Below, one piece after another: positions 1 through 8,358 of a stretch of DNA of 64,000 nt. The position numbers and the translations under genes were made by a program. Each line of letters starts with the position of its first letter. The first letter of the stretch is position 1. The stretch comes from Caballeronia calidae. Its GTDB lineage: Bacteria; Pseudomonadota; Gammaproteobacteria; Burkholderiales; Burkholderiaceae. The DNA is taken from positions 310,001 to 374,000 of the forward strand of contig NZ_FCOX02000001.1 of assembly GCF_900044055.2 (NCBI RefSeq), read 5' to 3'. The notes under the pieces were generated by a model. That model was not told where the DNA came from. It saw only the letters and a list, made by a program, of their open reading frames with translations, and searched no databases.

Positions 1-112
1 CGATCACGACCATGGTCCGGATTGCGACTGCGAGGATCATCGACATTGATCGCTGTGCCGGCTCGATGCAATGTCGAGCCGGCAACCGCAACGTGAACCG
101 AAGCGCACAGTC

Positions 113-137
113 GAAAAAAAACCCGCCGAAGGCGGGT
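113..137 (-). terminator. Intrinsic terminator of the HU gene
   Basis: Read on the minus strand, a CCCGCC/GGCGGG stem with a short TTCG loop is followed by a run of eight T residues, about 45 bases after the HU stop codon. This is a standard Rho-independent terminator. Confidence 0.85.
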
Positions 138-183
138 CATGTACAACTGGCTACCCTTGGTAGCCGCACAATCGGCAAGATGC

Positions 184-462
184 TTACCGCTTGTTCACTG
201 CGTCCTTGAATGCCTTGCCAGCCGTAAACTTGACCGTCTTGGCGGCCGGAATCTTGATGGATTCGCCGGTTTTCGGATTGCGGCCGGTGCGCGCTGCGCG
301 CTTTCCCGAGCCGAAGCTGCCGAAGCCGATCAACTGCACTGCGTCACCTTTCGAGACAGCCTTCTTGATCACTTCGAGCAACGTGTCCAGCGTTTCGCCG
401 GTTTGAGCCTTGCTGGCGCCGGTTTGAGCGGCTACGGCGTCGATCAATTCCTGTTTGTTCAT
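184..462 (-). CDS. hup: HU family DNA-binding protein
   Basis: 92-residue nucleoid-associated protein, the normal length for HU. It starts [11 protein letters not shown], and the beta-arm region around residues 55-75 carries the family RNPKTGE motif followed by IPAAKTVKF, which inserts in the DNA minor groove. HU dimers bend and compact DNA and assist DnaA-dependent origin opening. It stands alone on the minus strand, with a GGAACC-type weak ribosome site upstream and its own terminator downstream. An exact TATAAT lies about 50 bases upstream of the start. Alpha or beta type cannot be decided from the sequence. No oddities. Confidence 0.97.
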   Translation of the reverse strand: MNKQELIDAVAAQTGASKAQTGETLDTLLEVIKKAVSKGDAVQLIGFGSFGSGKRAARTGRNPKTGESIKIPAAKTVKFTAGKAFKDAVNKR

Positions 463-511
463 TAAGGTTCCTTTATCAGTTTAGGTTGACACGAACAGCG
501 CGAACGCGCCG

Positions 512-517
512 ATTATA
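512..517 (-). promoter_or_regulatory. Candidate -10 box of the HU gene
   Basis: The minus strand reads TATAAT here, 50 bases upstream of the HU start codon. The matching -35 region is not convincing, so this rests on the -10 match and its position only. Confidence 0.35.
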
Positions 518-759
518 CGTGCGCAAGCGGTGCAGGCTAGTAGGGACGGCCTTCTGGCGTGCCCGCCCGACGGATCGGCGTTGCTTCGCGCCATCTCACC
601 GGCGTTGCTCCACTTCGTCGCCTTCACGCCGCCTCTGTACGCGGCGCTTGGTATGATAGCGCAGCGCAAACCCAATCAGGATAAGGGTTTCAAAGATTTA
701 CCCTTATATTTTCGGGGCTCCCGGCCGACTTTTTGGCGTAGAACATCTGGGTGCGATCC

Positions 760-1794
760 ATGCTACGCGAGCTGATCATCGAATACGGCCTGCCGTTGGT
801 TTTTGCCAACGTTCTGCTCGAGTGCCTCGGCCTTCCGCTCCCAGCCTTGCCCACATTGGCTTTGACGGGTGCGATCACGGTCTCCGCGAGCTTCGCATCG
901 GGTGCCTTTTCAGGCTTGCCTTCGCTCTTTCCATCGGCTGCATTCGGACCGCTTGCTGCGATCGTCGTGACCGCCAGCATCGCCGCGCTCATCGGCGATA
1001 CGCTGTGGTTCTGGCTCGGGCGCCGCTACGGCAGCCGTGTGCTCGGCTTCATGTGCAAGCTCTCCATCTCGCGCGATACCTGCGTGACCCGCAGCCTCGA
1101 CTTCTTCGGACGCTTCGGCGTGCGCATTCTCGCGCTGTCGAAGTTCATCCCCGGACTGTCGACGCTTGCGATTCCCGTTGCGGGCGCGACCGGCATCGGC
1201 TTCGGGAGCTTTCTTTTCTATGACGCGCTCGGCGCGCTGCTGTGGTCCGGCGTGGGCGTCGCGTTCGGCGCGATGTTCGCCGATCTCGTCGATAGCGCGC
1301 TCGCCTGGCTCGACCTGTTCGGGCGCGGCGTGATCGTGCTTGCGGGCATCGCGCTTGCGCTCTATCTCGCCGTGCGCTGGTGGCAACGCGTGTCATTGTT
1401 GCGCAGGCTGCGCATGGCACGCATCGATATCGCCACGCTGCGCACGCTGCTCACGGACGAGCCGCCGCCGCTCGTCATCGACGTGCGCCGTCGCGAGCGT
1501 CGCGCGATGGATCCCTATGCCATTCCCGGCGCGCTGCTGCTGCATGACGATGCCGCATCGCAGCTCGCGGACATCGCGCGCGACCGCAAGCTCGTGACGT
1601 ACTGCGATTGCCCGAGCGAAGTGTCGGCGGCGCTCGCGGCAAAGGAACTGACCGCGCATGGCTTCACCGATGTCGCGCCGCTGCTCGGCGGACTCGAAGC
1701 ATGGCGCGCGGCCGGTTATGCGCTCGAGCCGCTGATCGTCGAAGACACCGCGAACGGCGCAGCGCATGGCATCGCCAAGTCTTCATCCGTTTGA
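760..1794 (+). CDS. DedA-family membrane protein with C-terminal rhodanese domain
   Basis: 344-residue fusion. Residues 1 to about 215 form a DedA (SNARE-associated) membrane domain with hydrophobic segments and the typical GDTLWFWLGRRYG, FIPG and RFGVR motifs; residues about 230-330 form a rhodanese-like domain with a loop TYCDCPSE, in which Cys282 sits at the usual sulfur-accepting position. DedA proteins are linked to lipid-carrier flipping and membrane homeostasis; the role of the rhodanese tail is unknown. A GTG at 751 in the same frame is a possible earlier start; the ATG at 760 is preferred because GGG lies about 8 bases before it and the family begins close to this point. mnmC follows after 51 bases on the same strand. 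Confidence 0.85.
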   Translation: MLRELIIEYGLPLVFANVLLECLGLPLPALPTLALTGAITVSASFASGAFSGLPSLFPSAAFGPLAAIVVTASIAALIGDTLWFWLGRRYGSRVLGFMCKLSISRDTCVTRSLDFFGRFGVRILALSKFIPGLSTLAIPVAGATGIGFGSFLFYDALGALLWSGVGVAFGAMFADLVDSALAWLDLFGRGVIVLAGIALALYLAVRWWQRVSLLRRLRMARIDIATLRTLLTDEPPPLVIDVRRRERRAMDPYAIPGALLLHDDAASQLADIARDRKLVTYCDCPSEVSAALAAKELTAHGFTDVAPLLGGLEAWRAAGYALEPLIVEDTANGAAHGIAKSSSV

Positions 1795-1845
1795 TCTTTC
1801 ATCGCGCATCCGCTTCACGCGACGCGCGGCCTCTTCATCTATCGC

Positions 1846-3648
1846 ATGACCGAATCCCTGCTTTTCGCGCCGCACGATCTGCCCGCGCGCTGGCGGCACA
1901 AGCGCGTCTTCACGTTCGTCGATACGACGTTCAGTGTCTTTCTTTCTCTCTGGCAACGCTGGCGCGATGACGACGCGCGTTGCGACCGGCTGCATGTCGT
2001 CGCGCTTGCGCCGCTCGCCTCGCTGGACGATGCACCTTCGGCCGACGACGCATCGCCGCTCGCCGCTGAACTCGCACGCGCGTGGCCGATGCGCGTGCCG
2101 GGCGTGCATCGGCTGGAGTTCGATGAGGGACGCGTGGTGCTCACGCTGGCCATCGGTGACGACGTGCAGGAGATGCTCGCGAAACTCTGGCTACGCGCAG
2201 ACGCTTTCCATCTCGATCCAGCCGGCGATCCGCGCAAGCTGTGCAAATCGCTCGCGCGTTTTGCCGGCGACGGCGCGACGGTCAGCACGATCGTTGCCGG
2301 TGATGCGCGGGCGCAACTCGAGCGCGCGTTGGCGGCATCGGGTTTCGCGTGTTCGTCGTCCGCGACGGATGCGCCGCTCACCGCGCGCTTCGCACCGCGC
2401 TGGCGTGTGCGGCGTCACGAACCGCCGCTTCCTTCCGATGCGAACGCGCACGACGCCATCGTGATCGGCGCGGGCCTCGCGGGTTGCGCGGTGAGCTCGC
2501 GTCTCGCGGCGCGCGGCTGGCGCGTCACGCTGATCGATCGTCACGCGCTGCCCGCACGCGATGCATCGGGCAATCCGGCAGGCGTGTTTCATCCTATCGT
2601 CTGGCGCGATGACAGCGTCGCCGCGCGCCTCACACGTGCCGGCTTTCTCTACACGTTGCGTCGATGGCGAGCGCTCGAAGCGGCGCATCACGATTTGTCG
2701 AGAAGCGGCGCGGGCCTGCTTCAGATCGCCGATACGCAGGAAGACGCCGATGCGCTCGCCGGCGCCATCGCGCGCTTCGCGTATCCGCCCGATTACGTGC
2801 AACCGATGACCCGCGACGATGCATCGCGCCTCGCCGGCGTCGATGTCGCGCGCGGCGGCTGGTTCTTTCCGCATGGCGGCGCAATCTCGCCCGCGGCGAT
2901 ATGCGCGGCGCAACTCGCCGATGCGTCCGCACTCATTACGCCGCGCATGAACACGGACGTTGCGCGCATCGCGCACGATGGCCGCGTCTGGCGAACCTTC
3001 GACGCGAACGGCGATGAGATCGCGAACGCGCCGGTCATCGTGCTGGCCAATGCACACGACGCCGCGCGCCTCGCGCATCTCCATGGCGAACCGACGCGCA
3101 GCGTGCGCGGCCAGCTCACCGTGCTCGCGCAAGGCGCGCTCGATGCGTTGCGCATGCCGGTGATCGGTGAAGGGTACGCGGTGCCGCTCGGCAGCGATGG
3201 CGCGCTGATCGGCGCGACCTACGACATCGACGATACCGACCGCGAGATCCGCGATACCGGGCATCTCGAGAACATCGAGCGCGTCGCAGGCATGTTGCCG
3301 CAGCTTGCATCAGCGCCGACGCAAGTCCGTGCGGGCCGCGTCGCGTTTCGCTGCGTGACGAGCGACCGCATGCCGATGATCGGCCAGCTCGCCGACGAAA
3401 ACGCCGCGCGACGCGATGCGCATCAATTGTCGGGCGCATGGCCGCTCGACCTGCCGCGCATGCAGGGGCTTTATGGCGCGTTCGCGTTCGGCTCGCGCGG
3501 CCTCGTCTGGGCGACGCTCGCGGCGGAGCTGATCGCATCGCAGATCGAAGGCGAGCCGTGGCCGATCGAGCGCGAACTGGCCGAAGCCATCGACCCAGCT
3601 CGCTTTTTGCTACGGGCATTGCGTCATGGGGAAATCGGCTCGGCTTAG
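1846..3648 (+). CDS. mnmC: MnmC-type tRNA modification protein with degenerate methyltransferase domain
   Basis: 600 residues. The C-terminal part (from about residue 200) is an intact FAD-dependent oxidoreductase of the MnmC2/DAO type, with the dinucleotide-binding motif VIGAGLAGCA, SGNPAGVFHP, and a GLYGAFAFGSRGLVWA C-terminus; it removes the carboxymethyl group from cmnm5(s2)U34 of tRNA. The N-terminal MnmC1 methyltransferase half is recognisable (LPARWRHKRVF, PGVHRLEFDEGRV) but lacks the first roughly 40 residues usual in the family. Its SAM-binding ETGFGxGxNF motif has become DTTFSVFLSLW (residues 26-36), and the catalytic DGFAPxKNP loop has become DPAGDP (around residues 119-129). The demethylase activity should persist; methylation is probably lost or supplied elsewhere. 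Gene length is otherwise continuous, with no frameshift seen. Confidence 0.85.
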   Translation: MTESLLFAPHDLPARWRHKRVFTFVDTTFSVFLSLWQRWRDDDARCDRLHVVALAPLASLDDAPSADDASPLAAELARAWPMRVPGVHRLEFDEGRVVLTLAIGDDVQEMLAKLWLRADAFHLDPAGDPRKLCKSLARFAGDGATVSTIVAGDARAQLERALAASGFACSSSATDAPLTARFAPRWRVRRHEPPLPSDANAHDAIVIGAGLAGCAVSSRLAARGWRVTLIDRHALPARDASGNPAGVFHPIVWRDDSVAARLTRAGFLYTLRRWRALEAAHHDLSRSGAGLLQIADTQEDADALAGAIARFAYPPDYVQPMTRDDASRLAGVDVARGGWFFPHGGAISPAAICAAQLADASALITPRMNTDVARIAHDGRVWRTFDANGDEIANAPVIVLANAHDAARLAHLHGEPTRSVRGQLTVLAQGALDALRMPVIGEGYAVPLGSDGALIGATYDIDDTDREIRDTGHLENIERVAGMLPQLASAPTQVRAGRVAFRCVTSDRMPMIGQLADENAARRDAHQLSGAWPLDLPRMQGLYGAFAFGSRGLVWATLAAELIASQIEGEPWPIERELAEAIDPARFLLRALRHGEIGSA

Positions 3649-3902
3649 TTATCCCCGTCGTGCTGTGGATAACCCGTCGGATTGCAGGCGAAAGACATGT
3701 GAACGCGTTGTGCACGTAAACGGGACAACTGAGGCGTCCGGTTTACGCGCCCAAAGTTGTTCCAGGTTCGCCGCGCGGCACCAACATGTTTACGGCCCGC
3801 TTTTGCTTTTTCCAAATGATTGAATAAAAAGACGAAAGCTGTGTTATCCACAGAAAAAGCAGGTGCTTGTTAACCACTACTACGTTTATATAAAGTAAAC
3901 CT
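3649..3902. other. Left arm of an oriC-like inverted repeat (DnaA-box-like sites, AT-rich segment)
   Basis: Intergenic sequence directly after mnmC. DnaA-box-like sites: TTATCCCC at 3649-3656, TGTGGATAA at 3664-3672 (perfect on the minus strand), TTATCCACA at 3844-3852 (perfect). An AT-rich stretch lies at 3790-3910, including TTTATATAAAG. Read on the minus strand, the order of blocks AGGTTTACTT - GTTAACAAG - TGTGGATAA - about 170 bases - GGGTTATCCACAG - GGGATAA matches the plus-strand block order at 6998-7250, including the identical 15-base offset between the last two boxes. Interpreted as one half of a putative replication origin; no function is proven. Confidence 0.5.
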
Positions 3903-4474
3903 GTAAACACCTGACGGCGAGCCCATCGGGCAGCCGTGAACCAAAACTCCGGACGCCGCGCAAACGGCTACCGGTCAGCCTTTCCATTCCGGTCCAGGCT
4001 CGGCGGTCGCTTTTACTTCATAAGAATCATGAGTTTGGACTTTCTGTCAGGGGTTCCGAGGTATGGCACAATCGCGCTTCTTCCTGCGTCGCGCCGTCGA
4101 GACGGCGACCGCTTCAATGGAACGATGGTTGCGCGCCAAGAATCTGATACCAAGCCGCATCGTCGTTCACTGTGTTCGGCCCGGCATCGGGGCGAGCGCC
4201 CCATGCGTTCCTCGTGTCATACGGATCCGGGATCTCCGGTGCGACATTGAGAGCATGTAGGGCGCATCGCTTGCCGGCCGGACGCGTCGTCTAATTCGTG
4301 CACGGTCTGACCGTGACGCCGTGTTCGTTCGTATTTCGTTTCGCCTGAATGAACCAACGCTCGCCTGGCCGGGCGGATGCGCCTCGCCTGCGAGCGCGCA
4401 CCGCGGACGCCAGTCACGCAACGGAACGTGCACTCCCTGCAGCAACAAGCAGCAATGAAGGAGAAGCCAACACG
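3903..4474. other. Gene-free leader of the antiporter gene
   Basis: About 570 bases between the AT-rich segment and the antiporter start. Short open frames here have neither ribosome sites nor recognisable protein sequence. I see no clear riboswitch or terminator. The strong AAGGAG at 4458-4463 belongs to the antiporter gene. Confidence 0.4.
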
Positions 4475-5677
4475 ATGAATTCGGCATTTTCATTTTTGCC
4501 CACGTGGCCGCTCGAACCCGACGCCATTCTGTGGGCCGGGCTCGCGCTCGTCACGGCGGGACTCGCCGGCGAGCTGCTGTGGCGCGCTTGGCGTCTGCCG
4601 CGCATCACCGGTTTCGCGGTGATCGGGCTGATCGCCGGCAATGCGGGGCTCGGCGTGATCGACGCCAGCGCGGGCGGCCTGTCGCGGCCGCTGCTCGATG
4701 TCGCGCTCGGCCTGCTGCTCTTCGAACTGGGTGGCCGGCTCGATTTGCGCTGGATCCGCCGCAATCCGTATCTGATCCTGTCGAGCATCGCCGAGTCGAC
4801 GCTGACGTTCGGCCTCGTGCTGATCGCGCTGACGCTGCTCAACGTGCCGACGATGCCCTCGGTCGTGATCGCGGCCATCGCGATGGCCACGTCGCCCGCG
4901 ATGGTCATTCAGCTGAAGACCGAGCTGCGCGCGGAAGGCCAGGTCACGCAGCGCCTCATGACGCTGACGGCGCTGAACAGCATGTACGCGGTGGTCGTCG
5001 AGAAGCTCGCGGCCGGCGTCTTGCATCAGGAGATCTACGGGAATGCGTTCGCGACGATCCTTCAGCCGTTCTATCTGCTGATCGGCTCGCTCGTGCTCGC
5101 GTTCCTGCTCGCGCGCGCGTGCAACATGCTGGTGCGGCGCCTGCCGGCCAACGACGAGCATTCGTTCGTCGCGCTCTTCGGGCTCGTGCTGCTGGCGATC
5201 GCGATCGCGCACATCTTCAAGCTGTCGACGATTCTCGCGCTGCTCGCCGCGGGCATCATCGTGAAGAACGCCGATGAACGGCCGCAACTGTGGCCGTCGC
5301 ATTTCGGCTCGGCCGGATGGCTGCTCACCGTGATTCTTTTCGCGCTCACGCTGACGTCGTTCCACTGGCGCGACATCGCGCTCGGCGGCATCGCGGCGCT
5401 CGGGCTGATCTTCGCGCGTTTCATCGCCAAGCTCGTCGGCGTCCTGATCTTCGCGAAGCCGAGCGGGCTGAACCTGAAGCAGGGCGCGGCGCTCGGCGTC
5501 GCGCTGACACCGATGTCGGCGCTCGCGTATCTGCTCGTCGACGACATGTACGTGCTTTATCCCGACTACGATCCGACGCTGCGCGCGATCGTCATGTGCT
5601 CGATCGTCGTGCTGCAGATCGTGGCGCCTTTCCTGGTTTACCGCAGCTTGTCGGCGGTGGGCGAGCGGCGCGAATGA
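4475..5677 (+). CDS. Cation:proton antiporter (CPA2/Kef-like membrane domain)
   Basis: 400 residues, almost wholly hydrophobic, with about 11-12 membrane segments. The pattern LLLFELGGRLDLRWIRRNP, the MATSPAMVIQLKTELRAEGQ segment and TPMSALAYLLVDD are typical of sodium/hydrogen exchangers of the CPA2 group. No C-terminal TrkA-N domain is present, so it is the transport domain only. The protein would exchange cations such as K+ or Na+ for protons across the inner membrane; the ion cannot be read from the sequence. The ATG at 4475 is chosen because AAGGAG lies 11 bases upstream; an in-frame extension to 4349 has no ribosome site and an unhydrophobic, arginine-rich sequence. ybdK follows 42 bases downstream. 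Confidence 0.85.
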   Translation: MNSAFSFLPTWPLEPDAILWAGLALVTAGLAGELLWRAWRLPRITGFAVIGLIAGNAGLGVIDASAGGLSRPLLDVALGLLLFELGGRLDLRWIRRNPYLILSSIAESTLTFGLVLIALTLLNVPTMPSVVIAAIAMATSPAMVIQLKTELRAEGQVTQRLMTLTALNSMYAVVVEKLAAGVLHQEIYGNAFATILQPFYLLIGSLVLAFLLARACNMLVRRLPANDEHSFVALFGLVLLAIAIAHIFKLSTILALLAAGIIVKNADERPQLWPSHFGSAGWLLTVILFALTLTSFHWRDIALGGIAALGLIFARFIAKLVGVLIFAKPSGLNLKQGAALGVALTPMSALAYLLVDDMYVLYPDYDPTLRAIVMCSIVVLQIVAPFLVYRSLSAVGERRE

Positions 5678-5719
5678 CCGCGCCCCGCCTGCCCAAGCAT
5701 TGATCATTCAAGAGGCGTC

Positions 5720-6832
5720 ATGGCACTCGAACCTTTCATCAACTCCGAACCCTTCACGTTCGGCGTCGAGCTGGAGATCCAGGTCGTCAACACGCACGAC
5801 TACGATCTGACCCGCGCGGCGTCCGACCTCATGCGTCTCCTCAAGGACGAAAAGATTCCGGGCAACATCACGCCCGAGATCACCGAAAGCATGATCGAGC
5901 TGTCGACCGGCATCTGCACGACGCACGAGCAGGCCGTCACCGATCTGCGCAGGATCCGCGACGTGCTCGTCGCCGCGGCGGATCAGCTGAACGTCGGCCT
6001 CGCCGGCGGCGGCACGCATGCTTTCCAGCAGTGGAGCGATCGCCAGATCTACGACGCGCCGCGCTTCCAGTACATCTCCGAGCTGTATGGATACCTTGCC
6101 AAACAGTTCACGGTGTTCGGCCAGCACGTGCATATCGGTTGCCCCGATCCGAACAGCGCGCTCTTCCTGCTGCATTCGATGTCGCGTTACATCCCGCATT
6201 TCATCGCGCTTTCGGCATCGTCGCCGTACATCCAGGGCGTCGATACGGGTTTCCACTCGGCGCGGCTGAACTCGGTATTCGCGTTCCCGCTGTCGGGCCG
6301 CGCGCCGTTCGTGCTGACGTGGGACAGCTTCGAGGAATACTTCTCGAAGATGGTCAACACGGGCGTCGTCAACAGCATGAAGGACTTCTACTGGGATATC
6401 CGGCCGAAGCCCGGCTTCGGCACCATCGAAGTTCGCGTGATGGACACGCCGCTTTCGGTCGACAGGGCCGCGGCGATCGCCTGCTACATCCAGACGCTGT
6501 CGCGCTATCTGCTGCTCGACAAGCCGCTCACGCCGCGCGAGGACGATTACCTCGTCTACACCTTCAACCGCTTCGAGGCATGCCGCTTCGGGCTGGAAGG
6601 CACGTGTATCCATCCGCAGACGGGCGAGCGGCGCACCATCGGCGAGGACATTCTCGCGACGCTCGACGTGCTCGCGCCGCATGCCGAAGCGCTCGGCTCG
6701 CAGGCCGCGCTCGCGCAGGTCGCGGATATCGCGCGCGGCATCAACGACGCGACCTGGCTGCGCGATGTAGTGCACAAAGAAAAGTCCCTGCACGAGGCGG
6801 TCAGGCAGCAATGCCTCCAGTGGCGCCGATAA
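5720..6832 (+). CDS. ybdK: YbdK-family carboxylate-amine ligase (glutamate-cysteine ligase-like)
   Basis: 370 residues, the usual length for the GCS2 / YbdK family. It begins with the family signature [13 protein letters not shown] (around residues 12-24), followed by the [13 protein letters not shown] segment, GGGTHAF, and [10 protein letters not shown], which hold the metal/ATP-binding glutamates and histidines. Members have weak glutamate-cysteine ligase activity; the physiological substrate is unknown. The start has an AGAGGCG ribosome site. It probably forms a two-gene unit with the antiporter and is followed by a strong hairpin at 6873-6906. Confidence 0.9.
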   Translation: MALEPFINSEPFTFGVELEIQVVNTHDYDLTRAASDLMRLLKDEKIPGNITPEITESMIELSTGICTTHEQAVTDLRRIRDVLVAAADQLNVGLAGGGTHAFQQWSDRQIYDAPRFQYISELYGYLAKQFTVFGQHVHIGCPDPNSALFLLHSMSRYIPHFIALSASSPYIQGVDTGFHSARLNSVFAFPLSGRAPFVLTWDSFEEYFSKMVNTGVVNSMKDFYWDIRPKPGFGTIEVRVMDTPLSVDRAAAIACYIQTLSRYLLLDKPLTPREDDYLVYTFNRFEACRFGLEGTCIHPQTGERRTIGEDILATLDVLAPHAEALGSQAALAQVADIARGINDATWLRDVVHKEKSLHEAVRQQCLQWRR

Positions 6833-6872
6833 CGCCGCGCTTGGCGCTCACAGGGATCAGCCAGTCATGATC

Positions 6873-6906
6873 AAAGGCCGCTTCGATTCGCTTCGAAGCG
6901 GCCTTT
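6873..6906 (+). terminator. Intrinsic terminator after ybdK
   Basis: A 14-base perfect stem (AAAGGCCGCTTCGA and its complement) with a five-base loop, ending in a short T tract, 40 bases after the ybdK stop. Confidence 0.75.
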
Positions 6907-7559
6907 CTCATTGGGGCAAATGAAACATGTGCATGACGAGCAGCGGGAATAAAGCGCTCGCGGCAACGTTTGAAGAGGAACCGATAAGGCGACGCTAAGG
7001 TTTACTTCAGGAAATCCGTATACATCCGTAATAGTAGTTAGCAAGGCGCGGGCCCTTCTGTGGAAAACGTCAAAAAACGGTGCAAAGTCAATGCACTAGC
7101 ACAATGATAAGCATGGGGATTGTGCGTGCGCCGCGGCATGACATTCTGGACAACGGAAGGGCGCCGATGCGGCATCGAGTGTTATCAAGAATACGTCCAC
7201 ATACAAAGAAGACGTTTTTCCACGGGTTATCCACAGTTCTGCGTGGATAATTAAGGTGTACGTTTGTTCTATGTCGCTTAGAATGGCGACTCTGCTGATA
7301 TAGCGTTATAGTCGGCAGGAGAATAGCGCCACGAGCAGGAACATAAGACGGCGCATAACGAAGAGGGTTGCAATGTCCCCAATCGGGTATGGCCAATTGG
7401 CTTGGCACGCCTGAATTTTGAGACGGCGGGGACCGAGAGCGGAGTGCAGTTCGCAAGGGGTTCGGAGTACTTTCTGCGGGCGGCGTTTCGAATGAGGTGT
7501 TCGCGGCGGTCGCGCGAACATGCCGTCAAAACCATAAGCGGAACAACAAGCGAAAGACT
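6907..7559. other. Gene-free region upstream of the MarR gene containing the right oriC-like arm
   Basis: About 650 bases without a convincing gene. It includes the right arm described separately (6998-7250). Open frames on the minus strand here lack ribosome sites and resemble no family. The last 300 bases should hold the promoter of the MarR-family gene, but I cannot place it. Confidence 0.5.
6998..7250. other. Right arm of the oriC-like inverted repeat
   Basis: DnaA-box-like sites: TGTGGAAAA 7059-7067 (one mismatch), TTTTCCACG 7216-7224, TTATCCACA 7227-7235 (perfect), CGTGGATAA 7242-7250 (one mismatch). Blocks AGGTTTACTT (6998-7007), GTTAGCAAG (7037-7045), TTCTGTGGA and GGGTTATCCACAG occur in the same order and similar spacing as the reverse complement of 3649-3902. 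The two arms have nearly the same length (254 and 253 bases) but are diverged between the conserved blocks. Confidence 0.5.
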
Positions 7560-8204
7560 ATGAGTGAAGGCGTTTACGGAGAGCAGGCGACGGGGCGGGT
7601 GACCCACGGCCTGCTGAGGCTGAGCACCGCGATGCGCAGCCAGGCATGGGAATGGGCGGAAGGCGCGGGGCTCACGCCGACCCAGGGTGAAATTCTCGTT
7701 CTGCTGATGCAGCGCAAGGGGCCGATGCGTCTCGGGGAGATCGCGCGCGAAACGGCACTGACCGCCGCCACGACGAGCGATGCGGTGAGCACGCTCGAAG
7801 GCAAGGGTCTCGTCGAAAAGCGCCGTGCGATCGACGACGGCCGCGCGCTCGCGGTGCGTCTGACCGCGCGCGGCCGCACGGCGGCGAAGAAGGCGCTGCA
7901 ATGGCCGGACTTCCTCTCGAAGGCGGTCGGCACGCTGCGCGAGGACGAGCAGGTGGCGTTCTATCGCACGCTGCTCAAGACGATCCGTCAACTCGAGTCG
8001 CAGCAGCAGATTCCGGCGCACCGCATGTGCCTGTCCTGCTCGCACTTCGAAGCCAGCAAGAATCCGAAGAAGACGCCGCATCACTGCGCGCTTCTGCAGA
8101 TCGACATGGCCGACACCGATCTGCGTCTCGACTGTTCGGTATACGAAGAAGCCGACGTCGCCACGCAGAAAAAGAGCTGGAAGGTCTTCGCGCAGGTCGC
8201 CTGA
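7560..8204 (+). CDS. MarR-family transcriptional regulator with C-terminal cysteine cluster
   Basis: 214 residues. Residues about 25-140 form a winged helix-turn-helix of the MarR type (LTPTQGEILVLL, LGEIAREALTAATTSDAVS-like recognition region, LVEKRRAIDDGRALAVRLTARG wing). The last 60 residues are an unusual extension carrying four cysteines, C157xxC160, C176 (in HHCALL) and C192 (in LDCSVYEE), which looks like a metal or iron-sulfur site. That would let the protein sense metal or redox state, but the ligand is unknown. The ATG at 7560 is preferred over an upstream in-frame start because the extra residues resemble no MarR sequence. It stands alone, after the oriC-like right arm. Confidence 0.85.
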   Translation: MSEGVYGEQATGRVTHGLLRLSTAMRSQAWEWAEGAGLTPTQGEILVLLMQRKGPMRLGEIARETALTAATTSDAVSTLEGKGLVEKRRAIDDGRALAVRLTARGRTAAKKALQWPDFLSKAVGTLREDEQVAFYRTLLKTIRQLESQQQIPAHRMCLSCSHFEASKNPKKTPHHCALLQIDMADTDLRLDCSVYEEADVATQKKSWKVFAQVA

Positions 8205-8358
8205 CCTGGCAGGCTCACCGGGTAAGCGAGATGTGGCGTCATCGGGCGCTGTGAGGCTGCGGCGAGTCGGTTAGACTGTGCCCGTCGCGCCTCGCCGCGA
8301 GGCGCGGCTCGTCTGATTTGTTCCGAGCCATGCACAGCCGACCTACGGAAAGCCGCCG

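Noticed and set aside
4063-4260. Short plus-strand open frame in the antiporter leader
   Set aside because: No ribosome site, no hydrophobic or domain pattern, and arginine/cysteine-rich composition.
3649-4474. dnaA-dnaN-gyrB type origin
   Set aside because: Those genes are absent; only the DnaA-box-like intergenic arms are present, so a classical dnaA-linked origin is not supported.
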